A stretch of DNA of 64,000 nucleotides from Dromaius novaehollandiae (taxonomy: Eukaryota > Chordata > Aves > Casuariiformes > Dromaiidae). The notes beneath the pieces were generated by a model. That model had not been told where the DNA came from. It saw only the letters and a list, made by a program, of their open reading frames with translations, and did no database searches. This document shows, in pieces, positions 1 to 13,200 of this stretch. A program made the position numbers and the translations under genes. Numbering within the stretch: position 1 is the stretch's first letter; each line of letters starts with the position of its first letter. The stretch spans positions 76,177,218 to 76,241,217 of the forward strand of contig NC_088099.1 of assembly GCF_036370855.1 (NCBI RefSeq), in the 5' to 3' direction.

Positions 1-1989
1 GAGCAGGGAACCAGTTGGCCTCAAGACTTGACTGTTTTGACAGACTGGTGCTCTTAAGTCTTCACTCTTGTTAAATTATCACTGTTTTCAGGTGCACTTG
101 TTTCAAAGCTGTAATACAACAGTAACCACATACCACATATGACAGATGCCACAGTAATGTTTAGGATTATTGTCATGTTAGTTTCTTCTTGCCTGGTGTG
201 TATTAAATTTGGATAGGATACGATAATATCTCTTGTGAAATAGAACACTAGTAGATAACTTGAAAATTTGGCACTGCAATTTTTTTCTTATCAGACTAAT
301 TTCCTTTCAATCCTTATGTTCTTGAAGCAGCATCAATCAAATGCTGTCAGCAGCACAATGAGGTACTTACTGTATATTGTCAGTGGAATATCAATTAGTC
401 CTTAATTGTACCACATGTCCAATCAAAAGAGCTATTGCTTTCCCATGATGGCAGAAGGTCATTAAAACAAATGGTCTTGCTGCCAGACAGTGACAACAAA
501 ACCACAGCTCAGTAAGTAGTGTTATCTGTTATTGGGCACTGACAGCACACTAAATGCTGTGCTGCTCTCACTTCTTCATTCTGATTTGTTTCAGTGCAGG
601 TGATTTCATGGCCTGAGAGCTATAGCTAAAATATGCTCTCCTAACTTAACTTTTTAAAGTGCATTTTTATTTGCCTCAGACATAGAAGTACACAGGTACT
701 TTTAAGATCATAACTGTCAAATTCTGTAGCTCTTCTTTTGCTTTCAGCTATTGCTTGCAGTTTTAGTACTTAAAGTCCCATCCAAAGTAACAGCAGCCTC
801 TCCTTTAGTACACTGAATGAGTGTTCTGTAAACCTGTGAAAATGAATGCTTGTGAATTACTTAAAATATTACAGTTTGTCTCGGCCACTGCTCAGTCATC
901 TGGATTCTCTGTCACTTCTTGTACTGTGAATCATGACTAGTTCTCTGCTTTCTTCAGTTCTGTACATCAGAGAATTTCCAGATTCAAACTGTGCTGAATT
1001 TCTCCAATTTCTCACCCTACTCAGTTTTGAACTTTCTTATAAGAGACAGTTACCTGGGTTCGTTTCATGGACTAGAGAGCAAAATACTTTGCAAAATTTC
1101 AAAGTAATCCAATTACTACAGTATAATTTGAAGATGCTATTCACAATTCTGAGTCAATCAGCACAAAGTTACTAAAAATGTCTTAATGCTTTTACATCCA
1201 AAAATTAACAAAACTCTACATACTGATTACAGATACTAATTCCCCTATCATTTTTCCTTTCGAGATGCCTGTACAGAAGTAGAAAAGAGAAACAAAATTG
1301 GGAGTAGGGCATGAGTGACTGCAAAGGAACTGTCTTACTCTATATGTAAGAATTTCAGTTCAAGCCTTTGCAATTTTTTGCTGCAGTTTTGCTTAACAGT
1401 ACCATCAACATTGAGAGGTGCTGCACTGGTAGCAATCAGGAAAAAGAATTTTTAAACTTACTGTAAAATAGTTAAGTTTGGGTACCCAGTTTGTGGGCAC
1501 TCTTTTTTTCTTCTTTTTCTTCAGATTGTGCTTTCTGATTAACTTTTTGGTAGAAAACAAAACTTGCATTGATCGGAGCTGTTCCCATGACAGGTTCTCA
1601 GCATCTCTGTAAACCAGCCTCCAAGGTTGCAAGTGAGTACCTAGAAAATGAGAATTACATAATCACTGACCAGATGACAGCAACTCTTCCCCCTTCTCCA
1701 AAACATAGGGGAGCTTATTTTCTTTCAAGTTTCACCAGAGTTTTTTGAACACAGAAAAAATATATATATATAGTAGTTACACAAGTCAGTTGCAGTCTCT
1801 GAGTCTCCTGATAACAGGTTCCCTGAGAAAGACTGGTACCGCCAGTCTGCTAAATTCACCCAGTGCAGATATCAGAAGTTTGGATTGGAGATTGACAGAT
1901 ACATTGTTGCGGAGTGCAACTATGTGCCCCCCACCCCACCCGGTCTTGAGCCCAAAGTGTAGCGGAGCAGAACCCCCACCCCCCCTCCA
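1..1989. other. intergenic DNA, no gene recognised
   Basis: This AT-rich sequence lies upstream of TMEFF1. The open frames here are all under 90 codons, have no recognisable domains, and overlap each other on both strands, as chance ORFs do. The only clear structure is a short (TA)6 run at 1761-1772. A C-rich patch at about 1925-1985 leads into the LTR-like segment that follows and could belong to it. Confidence 0.6.
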
Positions 1990-2480
1990 TCTGGGGCCCA
2001 TCTGACCACAAATAACTGACAGTGCTCAGTGATGACCAGGAGGAACTAGGTGATACTGGTTGCAACTGGTGAGGCCAGAAATGGGCATGAGATCAGCAAA
2101 AAGATATCTTTTCCCCAATGCGGCAGGAGATCAGCAAAAAAGGTGTATCTCCACACCAAATATCCTATGACCATGAGTCATACTCCGTGCCCATAAATAG
2201 CACTGCAGCCTAGAGCCCATTGAGCTCTCCTGCATGGGAGTGGGCTACACAGTGGTGAGTCTTCCCTTGAGTTGGGAAGCCTCTCAAGGTTACTCTCTGG
2301 GAGTTAGGAGAACCTCTTACAAGAAACTGTTGGAGTGGTAAGAAACCGAGACTCGGGCAACAACAAATATGCAGTAAGATTCACTTGCTATGACTACACT
2401 GTATTGCCATCTTCAATAAACTTGTTTGCAATAAACCCAGAGTTAATACCCCCCACCCCCCGCAACGTACATGAAAACCA
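1990..2480 (+). mobile_element. LTR-like fragment of an endogenous retrovirus
   Basis: The segment has the layout of a retroviral long terminal repeat on the + strand. A TATA-like box (ATAAATA) lies at 2193-2199. About 220 bases downstream there are two polyadenylation signals (AATAAA) at 2415-2420 and 2430-2435, followed by a C-rich stretch at about 2450-2461. The spacing fits a U3-R-U5 arrangement, and the base composition differs from the AT-rich flanks. I could not fix the TG and CA ends or a target-site duplication, so the borders are approximate. No gag, pol or env coding sequence is recognisable next to it, so it is best read as a solo or degraded LTR. It could also be another promoter-bearing repeat. 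Confidence 0.5.
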
Positions 2481-2489
2481 TTGCCTATA

Positions 2490-4160
2490 CCAGTGGTTCC
2501 CCCTAACCACAGGAGGATGTCCTGACTTGAGGGAGTGCAAGCATGTGCTAATACAGTGCAACAGAGCTCTATTAAGTCTGATTGTTCACTGGTGTACGTG
2601 CTAAAAGCTTTACTTGAAGCCATTGACCCAATGCCCGAAGATTAACAATTGACTAACTATTGCAAGCTAGTAGGAGGATAGAACAAAAGTGAAACTTGAA
2701 ATCAGAAAAGTCCTCTCCTTCAGGGAGAGTGTTTTAGCTAAAATTTTAACTGCAGGGAAAAGGAGAAAGGTATTTTTTCATCATCTTGTGTCTCACATCC
2801 TCAAGTGTGATGGATTCAGAAAAGCCTTCAGGTATTCTCTATGTTTTGTCTCCCAAGCAATGGTCATAAAGAGGGGACAGGAGAGATGCAAGAATTTGCA
2901 TAAAATGTAGTTGCTACAGAGGATTTAATACCTAGCTTTTGTGAATTCATGATTCCATATTGAGTTTTATGCTAATGTTTATTTTAAAACCCTGAACTTT
3001 TGCTCATTTAATCCTGTCATTAGAAAAAAATTTCAGTGTTCATGTCTTTAAAATGTTTCCACTTCTTGTGGTTCAAAGAAAAAAAAAAAAAAAAGAAAGA
3101 AAATTTGATCCACATTCACCTTAGTGTTTCAGAAATGAGCAAAAAAAAGCAAATACCAAGGATCATTAACTTGCTAATCATAAGTGCTGAAAAACAGTGC
3201 ATCAGATGCTGAAAGCAACCCTGACTAAATGACTGAATATCTAAAACATTTTAAGATTAAAATAGTGAGAATGTGTATAAAGTTATCTTCTGATGTCAGG
3301 GATTCAACAATCTCTGTTTTCAGTCTTTTTTGCAACCATGAGGGCTAGAAACTCAAATCAGGCTTTTTCAAATAATTCAAGCTGAACACCAGATATTTCT
3401 GGACCATATTTCACACCTTACCACATATTTCTGGACTTGTGATAAAATCCCTGCAATTGCTAGTACTGCACTCATTATCCAGAGAAGACACTTTTAGGAA
3501 AAGCAGAGTGGAAAGATCTGATTTTTATGACAACAAAATAAGGAAGCCCTGGTGTTTGATTTTATGCTGTCCTTCCTGGCAACAGAAATTCATCTTCTGC
3601 CTTAGTCACTAATTAAACTGAGAGGCAGGGAAGGGAGATTGTAATAATTTCACATAGCTAGCCAGCAACTTGTTGCATCTTAAGCAGTGTAGATACCACC
3701 ACCAGGGCAAAGCAGACCATTCACTTAGAAAATGTGTAAAAGAAATAAGATGATAAACTGAGATCTGAAATTTAAAACCTGACTACTGATGTCCAATAGT
3801 ATCCCTGGACTTTATGCAGCTTTGTTCAGCAGGTTTCTGGTCAAGCACTTCATAAACAGTTTTTTTTAAAAAAAAGAACAAAAAAACCTTTTCTCCATGG
3901 TAGCCAGTCAATTACTTAAATTTTGATTGCTTATCCCCATAACAGTAGATTGTGGACATCAGTCTTTCTAATACTTACCCAAATAAAGTATTATAGAATG
4001 GTGTTACTAAGTAGAGAGTGGAAGAAAACTCTACTGCTAATGGAACAATGACAACCAGTCTTCATTTTAGAATATGGTATTAATTATGGAATACCTGAGC
4101 TTTCCCAGTTTTATAGTAACTGCTAAATAACATTGTTAATCGTGAAGTAGCTCATACTTT
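2490..4160. other. intergenic DNA, nothing recognised
   Basis: This is AT-rich non-coding sequence. It contains an A16 run at 3079-3094 and a mixed T/A run near 3860-3888. No exon, RNA gene or repeat family is recognisable by eye. Confidence 0.6.
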
Positions 4161-4167
4161 AACATGT

Positions 4168-4598
4168 TGTTAACGGCGGTAACTGATCCTTGGAATACGC
4201 AGAGGTAGAAGGCACCACTCTGGAGTAAGGTTATTAGATGTTTATTACCTTGAAATCCCCAAACTGCAAGGGGAACCCCAGGAGCCTTGTGGGGAAGCGA
4301 CTAGGCTGTTCCAGGCACCGCAGGGCATTGGCCCATGGCAAGGTTTGGGGGGGCATGGGTTTAAGGCAAATTAATAGGTTACGATATGGGATGCTGCGCA
4401 TGTGCTACAGATAACAAGGGAAGCAGTAATTCTTTAGGAGTACACAAGTCCAGATTGATACCTATGTGGTGCAAGTCTAAGGGTCGCGACCTGCCATTCC
4501 TTATGGGTTCTGCACACCAAGTGTTTTGGCAGCTGGAATAACTGATCTGTCAACATGCTCCTGTCTCCTCACCAATCTTCCGCTGTTTACTGACTACA
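4168..4598 (-). mobile_element. probable solo LTR, - strand
   Basis: On the - strand this block begins with TGTAGTCAG (at 4598) and ends with GTTAACA (at 4168), the TG...CA ends expected of an LTR. A polyadenylation signal on the - strand (TTTATT at 4241-4246 on +) lies about 75 bases from the 3' end, as expected for R-U5. The flanking five bases are CATGT on the left (4163-4167) and CACGT on the right (4599-4603), which is a plausible target-site duplication with one mismatch. The block is clearly richer in G+C than its neighbours. No retroviral coding sequence adjoins it, so a solo LTR formed by LTR-LTR recombination is inferred. The family is not identified. Confidence 0.6.
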
Positions 4599-5847
4599 CA
4601 CGTTAATTTTTATTTTTATTTTCTATGATGATAATTTGAATACACACTGTACAACTCAGTCCACATAGGATGTTGTTTGTTTGAAGCTGAGGCACAATGT
4701 AGTGATAGTTTCTTAATAATTATTGTTCTCTATATGTGTACTATTCATTTAATTATGGGCAGCTGAGAATGCAACTGCAAAATTATATCCAGTGTACTGT
4801 CAGTATTCATTACTGGCAAGGTCTTGTAATTTTTAGAACACAGTATTTTAAGCTGTCTATATTCCTTGTATATATCCACACATATTTTGAATATTACATT
4901 TTCACAAACTTCTTGAGATTCTGGACACTATTTTTATATATAGGGTCTTTTCAGGAAAAAATAATTATTTTGAAATAAATAAATACATGTAAAAACATGT
5001 ATAAACATTTTAAGAAAGCAAAAGCTGATAATTAGGAACTGATGAGGAAAGAGTTTAAACAAGTCTAGCATCTTCCTTGAAAATATATAAATAGCAAAAG
5101 CAAAAACAGAAAAGCAGGTTTAAAAAGTTGCAAGGTTTGAAAGCTTTAAAAAGTGTTAAAAGGATGACAGATGCTTCAGACCTTAAGATATGTTTCTGAA
5201 CAAAAAAGAGAAAAGGATAGATATTACATATAGATAAGAAAAACAAGCTGCTGCCAATTTTTAATTTTTTGGATACTATATTCTTGCAGAAGCCTTACTA
5301 GCTTTCCATTGTTATTTTCTAAAATGCCATGTTCTTTGCTTCTTACAAATAAACCTTGGAAAGCAGTTTTTCTTGTCTTTAAACATATTTGCAATAGTTA
5401 CTTTAGCTGAATGTTTCTTCTCTAGAATCACAGCAAAAAACATAGCAAATAATTCTCTCTCCTAAACACATCATTTTCTTTGCTATTCCTACAAGCGTAT
5501 AATTTATGGCATCAATGTCTAGAGGGTCTAATGTTTTAAACACTTTAAACTTCATACTTTAAAAGGATTAAATCAGTCTTCTTTCCTTTTCAACTTAGAG
5601 TTTGTTTCCAAGACAAAGTTTCCTGTCATACAGTGTTTGTTGATCCAAATCTGCTATTCTCAGTTCTCTTGTCATTTTCTCACAATACATTTTTATTTAA
5701 ATTGCAGTTTTAGAGTCTTATAAATGGCACTGTTTACTCTTTTGTTTGAAGGCTATCTTGTCTTTCTCACAACCATTGATTTAAATGAATAATTCACTAT
5801 GTTTTCAGTAGTTTTATATCATTAAAAATATGCATAGAAGCCACAGC

Positions 5848-5909
5848 AAAACTGATCTTCATTAACAGAGATCATCCCAAACTGTAAAATTCACAAGAAG
5901 ATCAGTTTT
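5848..5909. repeat. 13-bp perfect inverted repeat, 36-nt spacer
   Basis: The arm at 5848-5860 (AAAACTGATCTTC) is the exact reverse complement of 5897-5909. The 36-base spacer does not obviously continue the pairing. The overall length would suit a small RNA hairpin or a decayed short terminal-inverted-repeat element. Nothing else supports either reading. Confidence 0.7.
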
Positions 5910-8605
5910 ATTTGGGCTCCACAATTCCTATTGCTAACTTTGAAATTTACATCAGAGTCATAGCTAGGCAGTAAAAAGTGTTTTTGTAAGAATGTTATTA
6001 GTTGCAGCTCTGCTTCATTTAGGCCCAGACAGAGGTCACCTGGGAGTAAGAACTACATGCTAATTTACTAGATCTTCTGTAGCACCACTCACTCATGAAC
6101 ATTATTAGAATCTTTTTTTCCTTTATTGTGTTTGTGAGAAATTTTTCCTGCCGTAAGCTTTGCTGAAGTTAAATATTCTGGTTAGCTGGTGTGGATCAGA
6201 ACTTTCTGTTAGAGAAAGAATTTGTTGAAAAATTTCTGCCTTGGTCTAGGAGTGAGCCAAAAGTTTGTAAGTATTTGGTGCTTTATCAAAATTTAAATAT
6301 AAGTACTGTGATTCTGATCTTCAATAGAGACAGTTTTTAGAACAATATATTCAAAATTTCCAAGCATATTTTTATTTGAAAAGTAATTGCTCAACATAAT
6401 TACTTCATCACTATATAACTATTGTGACGGAAGGAATAGCCGCCTCTAACTCACGTTTGTCTAGTGCTTTCTGTAGGAAAAAAATAGTTGTAACTTTAAA
6501 CAGTTCCAGTTCATGATTAGCTGCACATTTTGGAAGGTTGGCAGGAAGGAGTCTTTGGTTAGCCTTTTACTGTCATTATAAAAAGAAATGTTTAGCAGTG
6601 GCAGAATTATAAACTGTCAGAAGTCAAAATTTTCCCCATGTACTTTATGTTGTACAGATTGGTATTTTTTCACTTGCTGCCAAAACCCTTGACATATGAA
6701 AGCATTGCATGTGTATCAAGAAGGCATCCTAAATCTTCACTTCATAGAAAATTCAAAGTCTGAATTGGTCATGGAAAACATCTTCCTCTTCTTGTTTTAA
6801 AAGTCTGTGGGGAAGAGAAACCATGCAAGTAATAGATTTGTCTGGTACCTTGCTTGTATTCACTGTGATCTGTACCCTTTACTGTCCTACTAATAAACAA
6901 TGCCTCTTACTTCACAAAGAACATGAACAAGCTGGAAAGAGAATACAAATCTAGGGTGAACACACAAACCATCTGTGAAGTTACATTAAGCAAAAAATTC
7001 TTAAAATTTTTCATTATTTATCCCTCTAAAACAGCATTTGTCATGTATAAACAACCATTCAAAAAGGAAAAAAGTAAAATCTGAAATAGCCTGGAAGCCT
7101 CTTCTCTGTCTTTGTGAATACAATAACTAATCATTACAAAACTCCATCAGAACTGATAATGATTTAGTCTCCTGTCCTAAACTGATGGCATCGGAGACCT
7201 CTGAAAATTTCCCAGCTTTTATTCCCTGAATATTTATTCTTCTAATACAAAGATGCTAAGTTTACTGATGGGAACATTTCAGAAAAAGACTGAGGAGGTG
7301 GTAGCAATCTGCACACTTAGACAAATCTGAGCAACATTAATTAGTGCCTACATCAGAATGAACAAATTTTGTCTAGTAACATTACAAAATTTTGGTCAAG
7401 AAAATTGCAATAGCAATAACTTGAATACAAAGTGCATTTTCTGAATGAAGAGAAATAATTTTTCATAATTGTCATGAAGGTGTCAAGAAACTGTAGAGCT
7501 ACCACTGCAGCAGGAGTTTATGGCATGCACTGATACATAGAACGCGTAGGATCACTGTAGAATAACTGAAGCTCACTCACACGAAGTAGGCAAGGATGTT
7601 CTGAAGACTTCATAACTGAAATGAATACAGCAGCCGAGAGTTGTTTCAGGGAATGAGGTCTCAGCATAGGCAGCTCATGTTTCCTGTGTTCAGTGTGCGC
7701 ACACCCAATTTGCTATCATAGAGAGGGCACAGCATTCTTCAGGAAAACACTTTAGTACCTAACAGATTCACTGGTGGTTCATTGTACTGTTTTACGTAAC
7801 AATACATGATGCATGCAGATTTCTTTTACATATATTTACATGTTAGATCAGTGATTCCTGGGAAGAATCTTAGGAAGAAAGTATTAATATTTGGACTGTG
7901 AAAGCAAGACAATCAAATGTCTAGTTACTAGTTAACCAGTCCAATAGTTGTGAACTAATATAGTAAGGAAAATAATAAAATAAATATAGTAAATCTAGTT
8001 CTGGGAGACAGGAGTGTTTAAAAATGTGAGTAAGCTAATTTAAAATGTAAGATGAACTTGTGTAGCATCTTGAGACTCAGCAGCAGCATGTATTGTAAAG
8101 AACAGCAAATGATCACAAAAAGTTATGTGAAATCTAAGCAGATGAAAAGCTTTTGTCACAGATTATATTGTTTGTAATATGTATTCAGTTCCTGAATGTT
8201 TGGAACATTGCTCATACCTAAAGCAATACATTGTATTTTCCAACTAAAGTGATTTTAAATTAGTCTAAACCCTTACTTAAGCAGATTCATCATGGTAGGG
8301 AAACTGCATGAGCTTTTTAGAAGCTAATATGAATGGGCTAAAAGCAGATTTTTGTTGACTATTACAAAAAGTCTTAAGTCTTGGCCAAAAGATCACTAAT
8401 TGAGAAATCCTTCCATGGTCACACCCATTAAGTTGTTTGTTTATGAAGGCACAGGATTCTGAAAAAATATAAATTGCCATATGCGGAACATGACTAGGCT
8501 ATTCTCTCTTCTGCACTGTTCCTTTATTGTTTGAGGTATTTAGCATTGTGTTCTTTTCTGGAATGTCCCACTTCAGGTCATCAAATTGTTTTCATCCTTA
8601 TTTGC

Positions 8606-8690
8606 ATTTTATTAAATATTACATAATTAATTACATTATACATACATAAAAATATTTATTACATAAATATTAAATATTACAATTCTCATT
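8606..8690. repeat. AT-rich low-complexity patch with direct repeat
   Basis: The patch is almost entirely A and T. The 13-mer ATTAAATATTACA occurs at 8611-8623 and again at 8669-8681. It looks like low-complexity sequence with a local duplication. Confidence 0.75.
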
Positions 8691-9027
8691 TAAAAATAGG
8701 TACTCTATGGCCTACAGAATTGTTAAGGGACAAATTGCCATTACTGTTAGTTCTAGAACTTTCATTATCTTTCTTGTGGCTACTCAAAGGTGCTTTTAAT
8801 GGCTATATTAAAAAGAAGTAGAATTTCCTTGGACATTTTAAAAGGTTTGTTCCTTACCAACCCCATCTTCTCAAAGAATTATAAAAAATACTACAATAAT
8901 TAAGTTTATTTCTAGCAGCTTCACTTAAATAATCATCAATTTGTCTCTATTGTTAGTGTATCAGCACAGACTTTAAAACTCAGATACAGCCAGACAAATA
9001 TTAGTAGGGATTTATGATTGAGTCGAT

Positions 9028-9057
9028 CAAAAAGCATGACTGACTTCATGCTTTTTG
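9028..9057. repeat. 12-bp perfect inverted repeat, 6-nt loop
   Basis: The arm 9028-9039 (CAAAAAGCATGA) pairs perfectly with 9046-9057 across a 6-base loop (CTGACT). In either strand it could form a compact stem-loop or a small cruciform. It is not in a gene, and a run of five T follows the stem on the + strand as part of the arm itself. Confidence 0.75.
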
Positions 9058-9940
9058 CTCTCACACATCTTAATTTATGAGTTTTACAGGAGGTATGTAC
9101 TTTTATTTCTAAAACATCTTTAAAACATAGAGATTAACTAACACAGGAGACTGAGGAAATGGTACAGCTTGTTGGAACAATACATAGAATGCTAATTGTT
9201 CAGATTATTCTTCTGCATACACGGGGGTCATTCTCTGCACGTTATGTAGTCCAGGTTAAAACTACAGTGGTGGAACTTTTCCTTCCTGCCTGTAAGAAAA
9301 TCCAACAGCTTTTACTAGATCTTATTATTTGGAAATATTTCTTGATATTCAGCATTCATCACAATTTGCTTAACTTCATCTCATTCATCAAATTCAAAAT
9401 CTGTCTGACTTTATCCCAGTATTTTTCTTGCTTCAGTTTCCAGAGCTTGAAGTACTCAGGGCCTTTTATCTTTTATTTTTGCCTTTATTATAAAAGTTAA
9501 GCAGGGATTTTATTGACCCTCTCTGTTTAGCTTTGACTGAAAAAATAAGATGCCAAGGGAGCCCTCAGAGTACTGGACTCTGAATTTCCCAGATGATAGA
9601 CAAAGATGTGTTATTTCTCTCTGGAACAAAAGGACTTGTTGCTTCAGCAAACTGTTTTCAAAAACTAGCTTCTGAAGTATATCTCAAGGAGAAGTATAAA
9701 ATTATTCTCTGTTTTGACATCCTCAGAAGGTTAAAATGGAGAGGAAACTACACCTGTATCTGAGGTTCTGGTAAATGAAAGGGAAAGACAGGTACTCAAA
9801 TAGAAATACCACTTGGCTTTTACTCGAGACAAGATTAGGTCTTAAAGTGCTTTTAACAAGACAACACCAAGTATTCAGAAAAGCGCATGATTACACCTTG
9901 CAGGTGGGTAGGACCTGTGTATCAACACACTAGGAAACCC

Positions 9941-10297
9941 TGTAAGTATTTATTTGAGCAAACCAAAGTCTTAAGTAGTGCTTTGCAAGGCTGTTTTGTA
10001 GATGTTTCCCTGGAGTCCAAAAGAATCCCGCACGCCCCTCTAGTGACGCGTCACAGTTAGCACAGCTGAGATAAGGAAATAGTTCTAGTAGATTTAAGGT
10101 GCCCTTAGGATACAATGAGTTGAGTCCTGCCTGGGCATTGGTCCCATGCCTCCAGCACCTCCTCGTGGTTCCCAGGGCTCCCCGTGCAGCTTGCAGTGTA
10201 AGCCCTTTAATAAATCTATCCCGTTTAACCCTTCATGAACTTTGAGTGTCTCTCTATGCCGGGTATCTGACCCTCTCTCGCCCGCCTGGCAGTCACA
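9941..10297 (+). mobile_element. LTR-like fragment, + strand
   Basis: The block starts with TGTAAG (9941) and can be ended at ...GTCACA (10297). It contains a polyadenylation signal AATAAA at 10209-10214, followed by a C/T-rich U5-like tail of about 80 bases. CpG dinucleotides (for example in the 10030-10055 region) and C-richness set it apart from the AT-rich flanks. The bases just outside (AACCC on the left, ATACCC on the right) are similar but not a clean target-site duplication. No internal retroviral genes adjoin it. A solo LTR is the best reading, with approximate ends. Confidence 0.5.
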
Positions 10298-10299
10298 AT

Positions 10300-13200
10300 A
10301 CCCAAAGCCAGGAAAGAGGATTCAAACTGTGTTCAGCCTCACCATCTGAAGCACAGGCTTCAGTTTTTGAATCCCATCATGGAGCTCTGAGAACAGCAAA
10401 GAAGGGATGCTTGACCAAATTAGTGACACTGATAGCAAAAACTCCTAAGTGCTTTATCTTACAGCATTCATGTTTTTGACAGGAACTTCATAGTTCAAAA
10501 CCAACTTCAAAACATTATACCTTCTGTTTTGTGGAACCATTTTGCCCTTTTTTCTTATTGACAGTTCAGGGCTGACCTCCTGATACCTTAGTCCCTTGCA
10601 GAGAGGACTAACTATTAGCACTATAATTTAGCTTTAGGTCAGCTGATAGACATGACAAAGCAACTTCTGCTGATGAAAGCTGATTGGAATTTTGCATTAT
10701 TTTTAAGAACTGATGATTAATAATCCTGAGTACTTTCACTATAAGGGATCTGTAAATGAATGTCTATGAATGCTTAGAACATCATCAGGGATCATCGCTG
10801 GCCTCCAAGGTCAGCAGATTTCAGGTTGAGTGGTGGCTTACAAGACCTATACTCAAAAAAAAAAAAGAAGTAGAAATGAGAGAAAATTTAACAGAGAATG
10901 ACATGTCAATCATATCAATATAGGAAGTTAGCCATGCTATGATTAAATAAATTAGAGCAGTGTAATAGTAATAATAATAAAACTTAATATTTGTCAATCA
11001 GGATAGACAAATTTGGGAATGTGATGGTTATTCAGGAACTGTAAAATGATCATGCAGAACAGACACTCACCACCAGAGCTTAGGAAATTTTTCAAATGAG
11101 GCAATTTCATGCATCAATTATAAATGCATCCTAGCAGATTCCTGCATCCTGACAGCAGATTCTGCTCCAGAATAATACATTATTTAGCTGTATGTTTTCT
11201 TCATTGCAATGTAGATCACTTTATTCTAAAATACTGAATTTTTCAGGACTTGACTACCTAATAATGGGTCATATAAACTCAGTAAACAGATTGAATTCTG
11301 CTGCAAACTCAATATCTATACTTCTACTCTAAGAAAAATGAAGTTTTTAGTGAAATATCTGAGAATAAAGCAAATCATTATTATAGTATTCCTGAAAGAA
11401 TGAATATTCTTTGACATGAAATGTGTGACCAAGTGAAATACGAACTAAATGATACATTTCAGATTACTCTCCAGATAAACCCTAAAAGATGTGTCTGAAA
11501 GCTTCAAATATTTATCTGGGCTAAAAAAGATGTGAATTGAAAACAGAAATTCTCTCTCTGTAGAGGGTACTCCTTATACCATATTTTTTATTACTGTCTG
11601 GTATCTTAGCTGTATATATCTATATAAAATTGGATTTAAATCAAACTAACTCTCTCTCTTTCACTGTCTTTCTGTGTGCGAGTATACCACTGAATATTTT
11701 CTGTGTTCCCACCTATTTTTCAATATTTGCTGAAAGCAAATTAAGATTCACAGGATTTCTTTAGCATCTCCTATTTCTTTTTCTAAACTCCGTTTAATAT
11801 AATCCTTTATGTCCTTAGACTCCAAGTGAACTCTCTTACAAGGACTGGATTAAGTTTGGACTTGTCATATTTCAGTGACTGCTGAACTAAATAGGATAAG
11901 TTTAAGCATAAAATCACAAATCATAATCAAATCAGCATCACTTTTTTTGAAAACTGTTATGTGTTAATCATATGTATCCATCAAACCACTGGTGGTTTAG
12001 CATAATGTTGGGCATTCAGTATATAAACATCTGTTGAAATCATATAAGCTTTCTGGGGTATAATTAATATTATAAAAAGTTTGGAAGCTAAAATAACAGA
12101 AATGCAAAGACAACCATGGCTTCACAAACTCTGCTTAGAAAAGCAATCACAACAGCAGTTATTAAGTCCTATCATAGTTGTGATATGTTTTGAAAAGTGT
12201 AAGTCATAGTAATAATAATAAAGCCTCCTAACACATGTCATTAATAAGATATTTGGCAAGTTGCTTCATAAATAGCCTTTTAACCTGAACATTTGGAATG
12301 TTTGCTGGCAAAATCTCCCCTTTCTCTCTCTCATTTCAAATAAATCACAGAATATATCAAGTGGATCTTTGCTCCCTCTGTAGCTCTATAGAAAGTACCG
12401 TTAAATCAGGAAGTTGCCCATATAAATAATGTGTGTCTGTGTGTGTGTGTATATATGCACACATTTATATATGTCCATACAGAACAAAACGGCAGTTATA
12501 TAATCCACAACATCCACGTGAACAAGCCCATGTTTCTGGGAATGACAGAGAATGTTTCTGAGAATTGGCAAGTGTCTTTACAGATGAGAATATGGCACAT
12601 TTTACTCCTTTTCAAAAATCTTAAACAGAAATATTCGCTATCTCCTTACATGGGCATTTATACTTTCCCTATGAGGCTAATAAACCTCTCACCTTAAGAC
12701 ACATTGCCTGATGGCCCTGGATAAGCAGAAAGCTTTCCCAGTACACTTGGACACTTGACCAGGGCTCATTTAAAACAGGTCTTTTATTTCTGTCCCCATG
12801 GAAGACGTATGCTTTAGAGAATGATGTTTCCATTTCTAGGTAAGTGGTTAGATTTCCGTCCATGAGCTCATCTAAGGCTCGGTTGCTTTTTTTTCCTCCC
12901 AGAGTAATTTTTCACGGCTTCTGCTTCTCAGGGCAGCAGTCTGGTGCTATAGTTTTTTTGATTTGGGGATTGCTTTGTGTCTGACAGGCTAAGAATTGGC
13001 ATTGCTAATAATGTATACATTCTATATTGACCTTTGGATTAATTATTGCTTAGCTATTAATATTGTTAAACATAATTACCCCTGCATAAGATAATAAGCT
13101 GTTATAGTGGGTAAGTGTTAAACACATGGCCTTATAGTTCATGATTACTCAGAAAAAAATACAGTTGCAAGTTCACTTTACTCTCTCAAAAGATCCATGT

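Larger units (their letters stand above)
4604..9930. other. intergenic DNA, AT-rich, no gene recognised
   Basis: No coding exon, RNA gene or dispersed repeat could be recognised in this stretch. It contains two notable inverted repeats (5848-5909 and 9028-9057) and a very AT-rich patch (8606-8690), each listed separately. The longest open frame (9159-9500, + strand, 113 codons) is rich in F, L, I and Y, as expected from AT-rich chance sequence, and shows no domain. Confidence 0.6.
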
